Source: Lethocerus indicus
Taxonomy: Eukaryota; Arthropoda; Insecta; Hemiptera; Belostomatidae
DNA length: 64,000 nt
Assembly (NCBI GenBank): GCA_019843655.1
Contig: JACDQD010000003.1
Coordinates: 14,138,925 to 14,202,924, forward strand
Direction: 5' to 3'
Under the pieces are notes generated by a model. It was not told the origin of the DNA. It was given only the letters and a program-made list of their open reading frames with translations, and made no database searches. Positions 46,826-57,330 of the stretch are shown piece by piece. The position numbers and the translations under genes were made by a program. Positions within the stretch are counted from its first letter, which is position 1. Each line of letters begins with the position of its first letter.

Positions 46826-47333
46826 CCTCAATGAAACACCTGGAGAATTGGATTCAGCCCGTTAATTAATTACACGTACGATAATTACTTACCCCTTTGG
46901 CGGCTCCGTGTTCTATAATTTCGGTATAGTTGCGTACATTGAGCATGAGGTTGGTCTTTGAATCGAGCCTGTAGTCCCAGAACCTGTGATATTCAACAAC
47001 GCCGCCGACATAATGTGACGCCGATTGGGACTCCTGTGGGGGGAGAGAGAAAACGACAGTATTTTCGTTTATATATATATTCGTATAAGACATTAGGTGA
47101 AAAATTGTGGACAGTATACGTGAGGAATGGCTTGGACATATTGCGCCAAATAGATACACCAGGGACGATTCAAAACGGCCGCTGATAGAACTTGATAGTA
47201 ATCAACGACCGAGATTCATCCTCCTACACCATCACTATAGCAAATGCCGTGGAAAAAATTCGGTTAAAATACTCACATTAAATTGGCATATCGCCACGAT
47301 CGCCGTTGTCAAAACTGCCCATCGAACCCACAT
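41101..47333 (-). CDS. Gene A: vanin-like/biotinidase-like amidohydrolase
   Basis: Secreted nitrilase-superfamily hydrolase of the vanin/biotinidase group (amide substrates such as pantetheine or biocytin are known for the family; the substrate here is unknown). Eight minus-strand exons join in phase, 568 residues: 47277-47333 (ATG, signal peptide with VLTTAIVAIC), 46893-47033, 45859-45975, 44803-44945, 43172-43383, 42897-43079, 41784-42208 and 41101-41529 (stop TAA). The triad is present: Glu in IDIIVFPE (about residue 74), Lys in VVVNLKE (about 126), Cys in GMFTCFDILF (about 188). The C-terminal vanin-type domain (CCSYRLLFEMRF) follows. The tail ends GEDLEAGSPF, without the hydrophobic end seen in gene B, so the product should be fully secreted unless a further exon exists. 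Introns hold a Tc1-like relic and LINE fragments. Confidence 0.88.
43400..44062 (-). mobile_element. Tc1/mariner-type transposase relic
   Basis: The minus strand encodes a decayed transposase C-terminus: RSCDLTPSGFFLHG resembles the (W/R)xPDLTPLDFFLWG block that precedes the third catalytic residue in this superfamily, followed by a helical stretch with stops. The right end 'ggttaatttcggaacaccc' resembles the ends of the 40.48 kb element. It lies in the intron between exons 4 and 5 of gene A. Confidence 0.7.
44165..44735 (-). mobile_element. Jockey-type LINE, reverse transcriptase C-terminus (two pieces)
   Basis: The minus strand from about 44500 down reads AILKPTLTYGIELWG, IASIQRFRSKVLRTIPNA, then GYVSNHTIPTMTSQH and DEVAKSRFLKFHS, with a stop at 44192. 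This is the conserved C-terminal region of Jockey-clade non-LTR reverse transcriptases. A second, shorter piece of the same region lies at about 44620-44735. 5'-truncated and defective. Located in the intron between exons 4 and 5 of gene A. Confidence 0.8.
46045..46625. mobile_element. Inverted partner of the 31.57-32.13 kb compound unit
   Basis: 46060-46400 is the inverse of 31820-32125 (ATAGCGCGGCGTTAATCGCG here). 46405-46620 is a mariner-type MITE ending ATTACTTTTGGGTACACCTA. It lies in the intron between exons 2 and 3 of gene A; its partner is in the first intron of gene C. Confidence 0.75.
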
Positions 47334-47474
47334 CTTCAGACGGAATGAGCCAATCCGTCCAGGAGTTGTTGTAATTTATATATTATATCGTCACGCCGTT
47401 TGATAACGATAAGTGACCCGCACAATTCGAGATAAGCTCCAATTGGAATAATTATCGTAAAAAAAACAAAAAGA

Positions 47475-47750
47475 CGTCCGTGTCGGTTTTAATATGTATT
47501 TGTATACTGTCAGTTTGTTGTCCGTTGTAAGTTTCGATGTCCTTTTCAAGAGAGGTCCCAACAGTCCAAATATACGATTTAGATCTTTTTGAATTTCTTT
47601 CGGCCACTCGCCGCGTCTTCAGTAGCACGCCGGCGCCAGGCCTATTCGGGACAGGTGTCGTGCAGTGTTGTAGGCGGTGCGAGCGGAGCGCGAACGGGAC
47701 ACCGAAGTGACTACTGAAGACGGCGAGCGGCCGAAACTCCGGTCCTATTC
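47475..47750. mobile_element. LINE fragment followed by a palindromic element
   Basis: 47475-47590 matches the LINE region around GTCCGTGTCGGTTTTAATAT. 47595-47745 is a foldback copy with arms 'ggccactcgccgcgtcttcagtag' and 'ctactgaagacggcgagcggccgaaa' and an unrelated GC-rich centre. It lies just upstream of gene A. Confidence 0.65.
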
Positions 47751-48285
47751 GAATCATCTCGTCCATCGAGGCATTCGATAGCCTAATAATCGACGCAATC
47801 AACATGTTGTTTTCTCGTTCATGACATTACATTTTAAATTTCGTATGGCCCTCCACAGGCTTAACACAGGACACTGAATACCAACTGAAACAGCAAGTGA
47901 CGTATTGGGTATGTTTTTTTTGGTGTGTGTCTAATTATACCAGCATATTTCCTGATCGAATGGAATTCGGATCATACTTTCAGATTGCATTCAGCCCGCT
48001 GTACTCCTAGACTATTGATTGGTTCAAAATTTTGAATTACAAATACTTAATTGTATTAACCTAATAATTGTATGTTCCGATTTACAAATATATACCTTTC
48101 AAGTGTACCCGTAGGTAGACCATGAATTCAAATATTCACGGTTCTTCTAGTTTGAGGAGTTTGACACGAGAAACGGAAATCTATGAGGGTAATTTAAATC
48201 AGTTTTTGTGTCAATGTTTCAGTTTCATTATAACAGTTATATTTCTATTTCACTTACCTGATCTCGTTATACAATACACTTGACG
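47751..48285. other. Intergenic DNA between genes A and B, nothing recognised
   Basis: AT-rich, no frame with coding character. Could hold the promoter of gene A. Confidence 0.4.
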
Positions 48286-48291
48286 CTCAGT

Positions 48292-48512
48292 TAATCAGGA
48301 ACAAAGGGGAACAAAGACGAACAAAGAGAGACAAAGAGAGACAAAGAGGAACAAAGGGGAACAAAGACGAACAAAGAGAGACAAAGAGGAACAAAGAGAG
48401 ACAAAGAGGAACAAAGACGAACAAAGGGGAACAAAAAGGAACAAAGGGGAACAAAGACGAACAAAGAGAGGCAAAGAGGACCAAAGGGGAACAAAGAGAA
48501 AAAAATAAACAA
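48292..48512. repeat. 10-11 bp minisatellite (GAACAAAG[AG]G)
   Basis: Units of 'gaacaaaggg', 'gaacaaagac' and 'gagacaaaga' type repeat about 21 times. Minus-strand frames rich in Leu/Cys/Ser/Pro (85-89 codons) come from the repeat and are not genes. Confidence 0.9.
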
Positions 48513-48774
48513 CAAAACATATAAATGAGAGAAGATTTCGGCGACCACGAGTTCAATTATGAATATCTTGTTGTTGGACCCGTAGAAAATGCGAGGGAAA
48601 TATATAAATTAACTTATAACATAAATATATATTTATTTTTACATAAAAATATATAAGCGCGCATTTTAATTTTATAATAATAACGCATTCTGTTATAAAA
48701 CTGGACCGCGAGTGAAGTTAAATAACATTAGGAAATGTTATTTAAATCGTTATAAATGTAAAATTTCTTTCATA

Positions 48775-48990
48775 AACGATTTCGACGCTCGCCGCGTCTT
48801 CAGTAGCGGTATTGCTACAAACAGACAAACGCCCGCAGTACAAGTGACGCAGTGACACAGCCGAAAAACATCCAAAGTGCCGACAGTGACTGAGACAGCG
48901 CTACTGAAGATGGCGAGCGGCCGAAACCCCGGTCTGGCGAAAGACCAATCCTCGGCGAGAGGAGACAGAAACACCGTAAAACTACGGCGA
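48775..48990. mobile_element. Palindromic (foldback) element
   Basis: Left arm 'tcgacgctcgccgcgtcttcagtagcgg' is short. The right arm CTACTGAAGATGGCGAGCGG to 'gacagaaacacc' is complete. The loop has CATCCAAAGTGCCGACAGTG. It lies in the 3' flank of gene B. Confidence 0.75.
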
Positions 48991-49182
48991 GTCCACTCTT
49001 TTTTTACTCCATTCTTCAATATAATCAATTTTTCACCAATCGTTCTCTCTTTCTATTAGCTAATTATGTTTATTTCTAACATTATTACTGTATACAACCG
49101 TTATGGCACTTAGTGACTTACCTTATCGATGGTAAGCACACAACAGGGTATCGAGGGTACTGAGATCATTCGCACATATATT

Positions 49183-49187
<5 letters not shown>

Positions 49188-49238
<51 letters not shown>
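49188..49238. repeat. (TA)n microsatellite
   Basis: About 24 TA units. Confidence 0.95.
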
Positions 49239-49239
<1 letters not shown>

Positions 49240-49679
49240 CTGAAATAAGTGTAGAATAAAGCCGGATACGGCATAGTGAATATTCTGTTTCCCAATAGGG
49301 AGGATATTTTAGGAATACGGGTCTGCGGACGCTTTATTGTTCGAAATTTTTACTCGAATAATATTCATTGATGAAGTTTAAATAGGAGCGGTAATGGAGA
49401 TATAACAATGAATATGTTTTGAGCCGAACGCGAGCCACATAATTCCAGCCTATTTCTTTTAATTTTGACGTTTAAAGACATCAGAACTAATTTTTGATTA
49501 GAAGTAGGCCGAGTACGTGCTTGCTATTTGGCGGCCTAGAAAAGCGGTCTAGCTGAAGACTAAATTGGCGAAAGTGTGGGCACAAAAACAAGAGTATTTG
49601 AAAAAGTAGACGGGTTAAAGGGTGAATAGAGAAAGGTAATAGGCAAGAAACGAGATGGCGGCTATAAGACAGAAAGAGT

Positions 49680-52600
49680 TCAGCGGCGCACGAACCTTCT
49701 GCGCCGCCTTTGTCTCCTGAGAACCTCCTGCCGGTCCAAGACACAGAGCGCCATTAGGCACAGTACCAGATAGAGCACCGAATAGTCCTCCCGCCCGCCG
49801 AGGACGCCGGCCGGCTGGCCGTCCCTCCGGTACAGCCTGGCGTATATAGCGGCCGCCACCACCGAAACCTTGCCGGCGTTGTCCAGGTCCAACCGCGCCG
49901 ACGTAACCCCGGAATGGGCGACTCTGGCGAATCTGAACTCCCCCGCCGACGGCACCCTACCGTAGAGCCGGCCGCCGCTCTCCGACCCCAGCAGCACGTT
50001 CGGCGACACGAACGAGGATCCGCCGCCGGCGAACGTGCCGTTTATCGAGATCTCCCTGAACACCGTCCTCTCCAGCACCATCGGCCCTAAATCCGGGTCC
50101 TCCACGGTCTTCCTGGATACGGGCCGACCCGAATCCGCCCTCAGTCCGCAACTATCTACACTCGTGTCCAGACAGGAAATGAGACCGCATACCTGGAAAA
50201 ACCAGAATAAACAACAGTATTTCTTATCTATTTAGTGGAGAAATATATATAATATAAAACCCCAATGATAGGAGTTCCGAAACGTCGGAAGCGGACAACA
50301 CCCCTGGAGACTTTGCCCCCCCCCGATATTCCGGGATTTTTCCGCTGTAGGGCCACCCGTCCAGTCAAAAGTCCTTCGTACCATCCTTAATGCTTCCCCC
50401 CGGGTATGTTTCTAACCGAATCAATCCAGAATGACCTCAAGATACCAACGGCCGACGAAGTCGCAAAATCCCGGTTCCTGAAGTTCCATTCCAGCCTCTC
50501 TCCACATCCAAATCCACTCCCTTCAGTCCCTTTCCTCTTATACCCACCCGTTATCCCCTTAAACGCCACCGGCCCAGAGACTTTCTGTAGGCCGGATATA
50601 GGTAAAAAGTACCATCACTGGACGGCGTCTTTATCGAGTGAAACTAATCGAACAAACCGCAATTGTACCTATAACTGGCACATAGTTGATTGTACAATAA
50701 ATAGAGTTAAAAAAAAAAAAAAGAGGTACCATCCTAGAGCGAGCATAACTGGACGTGCAACAACCCTTTCCTTCCCTCGTTTTTTTTAAACGATTAAGTA
50801 TTTTGAATCCTTACCGGCCAAAAAAAATCAATTTTTTTAATGTAAAAAAATACACTTTAGAGTATTGTCTTGGCAAAAAAAATGCAAAATTAATCGAAAT
50901 ATTTATTTTAATTTTGGATTTGGATTTTCGCAAAGCGGCTCAGAAGAAAGTGATTCTGAAGATAATTCAGAAGAAGAGATAGCCGTTGATCGGAAGGAGA
51001 TAAGCAATGTCCGACCAAATCCATCTCCTCGAAGGTTTCGATTAGTTGCCGCTCCTGGATCAACTTTTCTTTTTTTGGACAACATTGATATACTGCGCTT
51101 TTGTTCCATGGAAAAAGGCTACATTTTATTTTCGAATAAAAAGTTAGTTTTAGTCTCGAAGTTTTATAGCTTACAATCCTGTGTAAATGATTTTTCTTAG
51201 CTTTCCCATTGTTATTTTCAATTCTCGTTTATATTCGAGTGTGAACAATTATAGCGGCGTAAAATACAACGCCGCTCGAATTATCTCGAGCTTGGACAAG
51301 TTAAGGGCTTAAATCATATTTTTCATCGTCGCAATAATAGTACGAACCTGTATCCCTCCGGTCGCCTGTCCTTCGAAGTCCCTGACGCCGTCCAGAACGG
51401 CCAACCTGTATCTGAACGGTCGGTAATCGTCACCGCTGACGTCTTCACGCACCGGATGACCGTGAGCTACGAACCTCATCTCGAACAGGAGCCTGTAACT
51501 GCAACAGAACCGGTTCCCTTGGCAGAGTTCGGTGTCCACCAAATACGTTCTCGTCTTGGTCCTCTTCTTGAGGTCCACCTCGACCTCTATTACGCTGTCG
51601 TAGGCCGGATCGAGCAATGCCGTCGTGTAGAGGTCAAGATTTTCCCTGAGCATCGACAATTTCCCGGCGCCCGTCTCCAGAGAACAACCTCGGGCCTGTC
51701 CGTTACCGGTAGCGTCTCCAACTTTGCCTGTTAAGTTTAAATAATTTCTTGAATAGGTCTCATACAAAGTTTATTAACCGATTAAGTTTCTACACTCACA
51801 GACGTTGTTTCGTCCCATTCTTCCGTTCCGGACCGTTCAAAGTCAACAGGTCGTCGTTGTCGGACCTCTCTCAATCGGACTTCTTTCGATTTACCTGCAA
51901 CGAAATGCATCGGGGAATTCATTGAAAGTTAGTTTATACAGCCGAGTCACACAGGTAATCGACAGTCGCTGTAATTACCTCTGATCGGTATCCTCTGGTA
52001 GATGAGTTTGCAGCCGTTCTTCTCCGACAGGATGTACTCCAGGGGGCCGCCTTTGCCGGCGTAGATGCCCGTCCCTGAACTTCCCCCCTGGACGTTGTTC
52101 AGGCCGGAGGCGAGCAGGTTCGCTCCCGTACCGTACGACCAGCTGGCCTGGTACTGTACGGCTGTTACGGACAGGACAGGCTAAATAGATATTGTGAACT
52201 ATAGACCAATATTGACAGTGTTGAGATTCCAAGAGTCCCGCAGGGCGGCTTACCCGTCAGGAAGGGCAGCTGTGAGAACCAAGCTGTCGGGTACGCCACG
52301 TCCGTCACCCCGTACTCCCTGACCAGCACTTGGGCCGGCTCTTCGAACAGGATGTCGAAACAGGTGAACATGCCGAACCTGACGCCGAAATCCGTATCGA
52401 AATAGCTGTGGTCTGGAGTGTCTGGTTTGGTGACGTTCTCGGCGAACAGGTGAAACTTCCTGTACCTGCGTTTTAAAAGGCGTACAACAATAGTTAGTAA
52501 CATACCTGGGTTGGAGGAATACCGTAGGTTTGTGGTGTTTCTGGTGTTTCTCTCGACGGTTCGGTCTTTCGCTAGGCCGGTTTTGGCCGCTCGCCATCTT

Positions 52601-55600
52601 CAGTAGCGGTGTTAGTCACTTTTGGCACTTTGGACGTTTTGGATGTACGACAGTACAAGGGAAAGTGATAGTGCAGTGAGGATTACTGTGGACTAACACA
52701 GCGCTACTGAAGATGGCGAGAGGCCGAAACCGGTCTAGCGAAAGACCAAACTGGCGAGAGGAGATTAGTCAGGAGGCGCCCTAAAAACGTCCACTTTATT
52801 TATTTGATTATGCCGTAGGTTCGTGGTGTTTTCACGTTCTCATTTCCTCCCGTCTAATCTTTCAATCATAACCAAATAGTTTAATATACCTGTTTTGTGA
52901 TCTGCGAGGGGTTTGTGGTGTTTCTGTCTCCTCTCGCTGGTTCGGTCTTTTGCTAGACCGGTTTCGGTTGCTCGCCATCTTCAGTAGCGGTGTCAGTCAC
53001 TTTAGATGCTTTTTGGGCATCAGACAGTACAAGTGAAAGTGACAGTGGGTAGTGAGGATGCCCCCAGGAAAAACATCCAAAGTGCCAACAGCGACTAACA
53101 CCGACTAACACAAACCTACGGTATTCCAACCCCTCGCAGACCACAAAACAGGTATATTAAACTATTTGGTTACGATTGAAAGATTAGACGGGAGGAAATG
53201 AGAACGTGAAAAAAAGGAAAACCGGTCTTTTATTTTTCTCTAATAAGTGGGTGTACTACCCGAGCGGGATCCGTCGGAAGGCGGGTTTTCGCCCTTTCCT
53301 CCGGGGGTCAACCCGCGCCCAAATCCCGACCCGGAACAGACAAATAGACCGGTTTCAGTATAATAAAACAGACCTGGCGACGACTGTCCCCTGTCTATCG
53401 AAAGCGACGTTAGTGTTGTAGATGTGATCTGGTCCCTCGCCCTCGGATTTGGATATCTCTTTAAGGTTGACCACCAGGTAAACCCCGTTGTCGAACGCCG
53501 ACCGGGAGAGTATCTGCAAGACCTGAAAACATATTATTAATTAAACGTTTTTCAGTTCCACAACTCTACTGAGGTTCGGTCGATTCGAGACTCAACGCCT
53601 TGACCAGGCAGATCGATTCATACGGGAAATCCTCGATTTGTGCGGTTTTCGAAACATTTGATTTCAATTAATTTTCGATACTATTCCTTCAAATTTTGTT
53701 AGGTGAGCCTTTTTTTTAAGGAGCGAACCTTTGGAAGAAATCGGAGATTGACAAACATTATAGCGGTTGTTTCATCTGTTAGATTGAAATTAAAAAAGTT
53801 TTTTACATCCTTTTTTTTTAAAAAAAATATCTAGGTACATTTTGAGTAAGGTTTCGTTTATACATTTTTCAGAATTCGTCGTAATTATTTCCACCGCTTA
53901 TTAAGTTTCAATAGACAGTTGTCATGCAAGATTTAGTGAACCGATATTTCAAATTCAATTTGATCTAGTGCCTGTATCAGAATATAATTTTCCGTCCTTA
54001 TTTTCGTTTTATAATACCATAAAAAATAAGTTTACCTCGTGTTGGGACGGATCCAGACGCGGTGTGACTTTCATGCGGGCTTCCGGCACGCGAACGAATT
54101 CTTCAGCACCGCCAGACAGTAGACCGACTTCGGGAAAAACTATTATGTCTATCTGAAACGATTAGAAATTATTAGAGAAAAATAAAAGACAGGTTTTCCT
54201 TTTTTTTCACGTTCTCATTTCCTCCCGTCTAATCTTTCAATCATAAACAAATAGTTTAATATACCTGTTTTGTGATCTGCGAGGGGTTTGTGCTGTTTCT
54301 GTCTCCTCTCGCTGGTTTGGTCTTTTGCTAGACCGGTTTCGGCCGCTCGCCATCTTCAGTAGCGGTGTTAGTCGCTGTTGGCACTTTGGATGTTTTCGGG
54401 GGCATCCTCACTGCACTGTCACTTTCACTTGTACTGTCTGATGCCGAAAAAGCATCTAAAGTGACTGACACCGCTACTGAAGACGGCGAGCGGCCGAAAC
54501 CGGTCTAGCAAGAGACCGAACCAGCGAGAAGAGACAGAAACATCACGAACCTAAGGTATATAAATAAAACTTATAAAATCGAAGTTATGGAACCCTGGAT
54601 GATGGAACCCGGAAAGTTTTCCGAAACTTCGCGAGCGGAAAGCGAAGGTTTCGGTCACCGGAATTTGAAATTTATCGCTAACCAATTTCAATATAAAGTA
54701 ACATATTTCAAATAAATAAAGTAGACGTTTGTAGGGCGCAATGACTAATGTCCTCGTATCTACGTAATATGTTTCCGTAGATTTCGTGTGTTTCTGTCTC
54801 CTCTCGCCGGTTCGGTATTTCGCTAGACCGGTTTCGGCCGCTCGCCATCTTCAGTAGCGCTGTGTCAGTCCACAGTGCAGTGAGGATGCCGTTTGGAAAA
54901 CCTCCAAGATGAACTCCAGAAGTGGCCGGTTAAATAAGATTTTCCTCTAATAAAAATTCTCTAAAAAAGACTCACCCCCTTGTCCTTCACCATCGAAACG
55001 ATGTCCGTGTAATTCTTCAAGTTCAGCCTGAAATTAACGCTCGACTCCAAATTGTGGTCCCAGAACCTGTGATATTCGACGACAGCTCCCACGTAATAGC
55101 TCCTCGACGTATTGACACCCTCCTGGAGAGAAATACAAATTTTCAAATTCAGGTAAGATTTATTAGGTGTACACAAAAGTGATACGACAATTTGATAAGA
55201 TGTATTTCGGTCTTGAGGAGTTCTTCAAGACAGGGGGGGGGGGGAATCGAAAATTTGCCGGAAAAATGGCCGGAGAGTTATGTCGATAATATCGGTCAAT
55301 ATATATATATATATATATAGTAGATTAATAATTAATGTTTCTTTTTTAGCAAAATAAAATGAATTCCAAAGTCAAAATGTTGATTACTTTTGTCTGTGCG
55401 TACGAACTAATTCGTCGTCATTACATTATTGGCATTACAGTTTTGACTGGAAAATAAAATAAATACATAATGACGTACATTAATCGCTTAACTTGTGTGC
55501 TCGCTAAACAGGGCGAACTACGGAAGCTATGAAAAAAATCGTTTTATCGATATTTATAATTTACACAGGTCTAGACTTGTACAAAACTATCGTAGCGATA

Positions 55601-56003
55601 CGAATATATAAAAAAATCGGGTGGACCAAAATCTTCTGGAATTCCACGACTGGCGAAGCGATATCGAATAGAATACGATCGATTGCCGAAATGGGAATTC
55701 GAAAAGAAAGAATTAAAATAAATATTTCGATTAATTTTGTATTTTTTGCCAAGACACTGTTCTAAAGTGCTTTTTTACATATTTTACAAATAATTGTACT
55801 GCATCCGTGCAGTATAAAGTGACCGATGAGATAAGGCGCCCTCCGATCTTTTCAGTATCTAATCAAAAATGATACAGACAATCGGCTAACGTTAAATATT
55901 TCTTCTTTGCATTATTACTTCATTAAAACTTCGTATTACTTACTATAGAGAAACGGGCCCAGACGACGAGAAGGAGGAACGTCGGATAAAGTCGGCCGGC
56001 CAT
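49680..56003 (-). CDS. Gene B: vanin-like/biotinidase-like amidohydrolase with C-terminal anchor
   Basis: Paralogue of gene A on the same strand, with the same phases. Exons: 55944-56003 (ATG; TFLLLVVWA signal peptide), 54976-55122, 54036-54152, 53374-53522, 52254-52465, 51979-52161, 51348-51727 and 49680-50192 (stop TGA), 586 residues. Triad: Glu in DIIVFPE (about residue 77), Lys in LVVNLKE (about 129), Cys in MFTCFDILF (about 193). Exons 3, 5 and 6 have exactly the lengths of those in A (117, 212, 183). The last exon ends in SVLYLVLCLMALCVL then a basic tail, as for a membrane or GPI-type anchor (vanins are GPI-anchored in vertebrates); GPI processing here is inference. An optional exon (51800-51894) plus an alternative acceptor (exon 8 start 51758) also keeps frame. 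Introns are rich in foldback copies. Confidence 0.9.
50345..50735 (+). mobile_element. Jockey-like LINE 3' end with poly(A)
   Basis: It contains AAAAGTCCTTCGTACCATCC, then DEVAKSRFLKFHS in frame with flanking Jockey-like residues, a 3' untranslated part and an A run at about 50710-50724. This is the best view of the 3' terminus of the LINE family in the window. It lies in the last intron of gene B, opposite in orientation. Confidence 0.75.
50850..51200 (+). mobile_element. Possible transposon fragment with acidic frame
   Basis: A frame with SGSEESDSEDNSEEE is preceded by TTGTCTTGGCAAAAAAAATG, which reappears inverted at about 55700-55765 together with its AAATATTTATTTTAATTTT neighbour. The acidic start is reminiscent of piggyBac-type transposases, but no catalytic motif is present, so the class is not established. 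Confidence 0.35.
52500..52775. mobile_element. Palindromic (foldback) element, gene B intron 4
   Basis: Left arm from 'ggaggaataccgtaggtttgtgg' to TCGCCATCTTCAGTAGCGG. Right arm CTGAAGATGGCGAGAGGCCG to 'ggcgagaggagattagtc'. The ending with 'gattagtcaggaggc' instead of 'gacagaaacacc' is shared with the copy at 57.68 kb, marking a subfamily. Confidence 0.8.
52834..53212. mobile_element. Palindromic element with extended ~60-bp arms
   Basis: Beyond the usual arm the palindrome continues outward: CACGTTCTCATTTCCTCCCG to 'ccaaatagtttaatatacctg' on the left (52837-52898) is mirrored at 53146-53207. The right-hand inner arm has lost its TCTGTCTCC-to-CGGCCG segment. Whole length about 375 bp, in intron 4 of gene B. 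Confidence 0.8.
54205..54690. mobile_element. Palindromic element with flanks duplicated elsewhere
   Basis: Its left flank (CACGTTCTCATTTCCTCCCG onward, 54208-54268) equals that of the 52.84 kb copy. Its right flank (54555-54690, with AACCCGGAAAGTTTTCCGAA) equals that of the 57.73-58.01 kb copy. The core arms are complete (GGCCGCTCGCCATCTTCAGT and inverse). It lies in intron 2 of gene B. Confidence 0.8.
54775..54910. mobile_element. Palindromic element, left arm only
   Basis: 'gtgtttctgtctcctctcgccgg' to CGCCATCTTCAGTAGCGCTG, then a truncated loop 'cacagtgcagtgaggatgcc'. It lies in gene B, intron 2, 50-200 bp from exon 2. Confidence 0.7.
55160..55405. mobile_element. Mariner-type MITE
   Basis: Left end TATTAGGTGTACACAAAAGT, right end ATGTTGATTACTTTTGTCTG, with the family's GAATTCCAAAGTCAAAATGT and a G run inside. 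It lies in the first intron of gene B. Confidence 0.7.
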
Positions 56004-56384
56004 CTCGGCCAGTCCTCAGGAAACAGCCAATTTCCGTTTTCGAATATTTCGAATATTTCGAACCGATCGAAAATTTAGAAAATTAGAAAAAAACGGAAAA
56101 ACAACAAATTGACGGCGGCCCCGAACTGTTGTCGAAGTCTCTCTTCTCTTCTGTGCGCTTCGCGAGGGTAACTTAAAAAAAAAAAAAATTAATTAATTAA
56201 TAAATAAACGGGGTCATACGGGAATGGGGATAGGGTCGTATGGATAAAGTCGGCCCTATAATGATGACTGGGCGCATAACAAATATAAATCGTCTAAATA
56301 ATTCGGGGGGGGGGTTAAAAGGTCGTACAAGGGATAAGGGAACCGATGACACGTGATCACAGTCACGATTGTCACTTCACAATA

Positions 56385-56385
56385 T

Positions 56386-56449
<64 letters not shown>

Positions 56450-56641
56450 AACAACAATGTTGATGAATCGGTCCCACGGTCGCCAGTGTAACCGGAGTCA
56501 AAAGATTAATCACAATTATAGCATATGAACAAATTAATTAATATTCTATACAAAATATGTTAGGCCTATTGAGTCGAGTTCACGAAGCCGTTTTATATTA
56601 AAACCACCCCAAATCATGTCCTAAGCTCTCATATATAGCTG

Positions 56642-56704
<63 letters not shown>
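56385..56704. repeat. Two long (TA)n tracts
   Basis: About 56387-56445 and 56645-56702, upstream of gene B. Confidence 0.95.
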
Positions 56705-56705
<1 letters not shown>

Positions 56706-56749
56706 AGGATGAGCTGAAAAACAGGGTTTATGCTAAACTTTTTGAGCCT

Positions 56750-57115
56750 CCAACATACCTGTTTTGTGGCCTCTGTCTCCTCTCGCTAGACCGGTCGGTT
56801 TCGGCCGCTCGCCCCGTCTTCAGTAGCCCGGTGTTAGCCACTGTCGGCACTCTGGATGTTTTTCCTTCGGGGGCATCCTGCACTGTGTCACTGTCACTGT
56901 CACTTTTGTATGCACAGTGTAAATAAACCCCTCGCAGACCACAAGTGACAGTGACAGTGGGGCAGTGAGGATGCCCCCGAAGGAAAAACGTCCAGAGTGC
57001 CGACAGTGGCTAACACCGGGCTACTGAAGACGGGGCGAGCGGCCGAAACAGGTCTGGCGAAAGACCGGACCGGCGAGAGAGGAGACAGAAACACAACAAA
57101 CCCAAGGTACTCCTG
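56750..57115. mobile_element. Palindromic (foldback) element, long copy
   Basis: Left arm 'cctgttttgtggc' to 'ccccgtcttcagtagc'; right arm CTACTGAAGACGGGGCGAGC to 'gagacagaaacac'. The loop includes GGCATCCTGCACTGTGTCAC and an extra CTCGCAGACCACAAGTGACA, a piece of outer arm moved into the loop, so this copy has been rearranged internally. Confidence 0.8.
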
Positions 57116-57179
57116 TGGATTGTCAGTTGCGAAATTCTCACTTCTCTTGGTCTCCACTGTAAATTGGAATGTGAATTCG

Positions 57180-57330
57180 AATATTCTGTCGACTTGGATC
57201 GGTCGGTAACGCCCCCTATATCCGTTCCAATAGGTAAAGTCTGTTAGTTCGTCGACCGAGGTCAATTTCGACGTCCGTTTTACTAATGGCCTCAGTAGTC
57301 CCGATTTCCGGTCCGAGTCGGGAACGCGGC
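57180..57330 (-). mobile_element. LINE fragment
   Basis: GTCCGTTTTACTAATGGCCT with 'gaggtcaatttcgac' matches the 44.5 kb LINE region in the same orientation. Frame broken. Confidence 0.5.

Noticed and set aside
48287..48556. Leu/Cys/Ser/Pro-rich minus-strand frames that look like membrane segments
   Set aside because: Pure translation of the (GAACAAAG) minisatellite.
54594..54640. Certain hammerhead ribozyme
   Set aside because: An extra G interrupts CTGATGA and stem II does not begin with the required pair. Reported only as a weak resemblance.
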